Assembly: GCA_963565915.1 (NCBI GenBank)
Contig: OY751496.1
Location: forward strand, 806,001-870,000
Source of the DNA: Entoloma clypeatum
Taxonomy: Eukaryota > Basidiomycota > Agaricomycetes > Agaricales > Entolomataceae
Direction of reading: 5' to 3'
DNA: 64,000 bases
Numbering within the stretch: the first letter of the stretch is position 1; each line of letters opens with the position of its first letter. Below, one piece after another: positions 63,481 through 64,000 of the stretch. The notes under the pieces were generated by a model. It was given only the letters and a program-made list of their open reading frames with translations. It made no database searches and had not been told where the DNA came from. Both the position numbers and the translations under genes were made by a program.

Positions 63481-63808
63481 ACTTGAGTATATACATAGCC
63501 CTACATAGACATGGTAGCCAAGTGTAGCTTCATATACAAGTCCCCATTACATAGTGATCAGTAGCTCACAGCCAAGCTACTGTAGCTCTCCATAGCTGTC
63601 CATAGCTGCCCATACCTGTCTGTCAAGCTACTATAACTCATCATAGTAGGAGTCTACAAGAGCTACCAGTGCAACATATCAATTCATATTTTGGATACTT
63701 ATCAAACCAAGGAATGGATGCTCGAAATCAAATATATTGCTGCAAAATTATTTACATACAATGGCTACTATATACTGAGAAGCTAAGGAAGCGCGGATCA
63801 TGGGGGAG
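63481..63808. other. Right flank of gypsy G
   Basis: Short CTGTAGCT/AGCTACTG and CATAGCTGTC-like motifs recur at 63560-63680. No gene seen. Confidence 0.4.
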
Positions 63809-64000
63809 GCCGTTGGGCGCAAGTGGACACCATTGGGCACGAGGAGGGTATGAGAGAGGGCTGTTGGGAAAGAGAGGATGCTGTTGGGCGTGAGTGAGGA
63901 CCATTGGGCACGAGAGGGCCACTGGGCAGAAGTGGTGATGAGAGGACGCTGTTGGGGGCAGAGGAAGGCCGTTGGGGGCGAGAAGAGGCTGTCAGGCAGA
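63809..64000. repeat. 20-bp-period minisatellite, runs off window end
   Basis: Nine or more units with core GTTGGGCRYGAG, same family as 7405-8050, 31721-32200, 40293-40452 and 41288-41418. Confidence 0.8.

Overview
The window looks like a transposon graveyard from a filamentous basidiomycete, most likely an Agaricomycete. The evidence is short (about 48-60 bp) GT-AG introns, chromodomain Ty3/gypsy elements, copia elements with a half-tRNA-iMet primer site, and KDZ/Plavaka-like, hAT and DDE transposase remnants of types common in mushroom genomes. I found no convincing ordinary single-copy host gene; the nearest thing is a broken intron-containing gene at 35563-36682. No rRNA, tRNA, CRISPR array or prokaryotic feature was recognised.

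Layout. 1-578: end of a DDE transposase gene (minus strand, one intron). 709-6725: element K, a copia-type LTR element that encodes only gag and carries about 20 copies of a tiny bulged hairpin in its non-coding parts. 7043-8373: TIR-like element with a 20-bp-period minisatellite. 9094-35384: one minus-strand KDZ/Plavaka-like transposase gene, split by gypsy C (9427-23799, TSD AGATG), gypsy D (23884-30454, TSD GAGAG) and a hAT-like non-autonomous element (31494-33759, TSD ACTATATR). Gypsy C is itself split by copia A (minus), and copia A's gag is cut by copia B (plus). 37074-40049: element I (TSD CTGGG), a rearranged gypsy with integrase, chromodomain and an antisense ORF. 40071-42736: second hAT-like composite. 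42854-45046: element H (TSD ACACC), a gypsy reduced to gag plus chromodomain tail. 45150-46043: small TIR element (TSD CTAGATG). 46164-46452: hAT transposase C-terminus. 46603-63480: degenerate gypsy G, split by gypsy F (48559-61854, TSD ATATC), itself split by gypsy E (52256-58832, TSD CATAA). E has LTRs that look identical and intact ORFs and is the youngest element.

Biology. Three different gypsy families (C; D/E/F; G/H) share one priming geometry: a 10-11 nt sequence two bases inside the 5' LTR is complementary to a sequence in the LTR about 32-34 nt downstream of a TATA box, as expected for Tf1/sushi-type self-priming. D, E and F carry a small third ORF after pol that stays open while diverging far faster than pol. 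Nearly every premature stop in the old copies is TGA where a relative has CGA (Arg), and the LTR differences in D are all at CpG, pointing to CpG-to-TpG decay. Repeat comparisons and complementarities were made by eye from the sequence; family names come from recognised protein motifs, not database searches.
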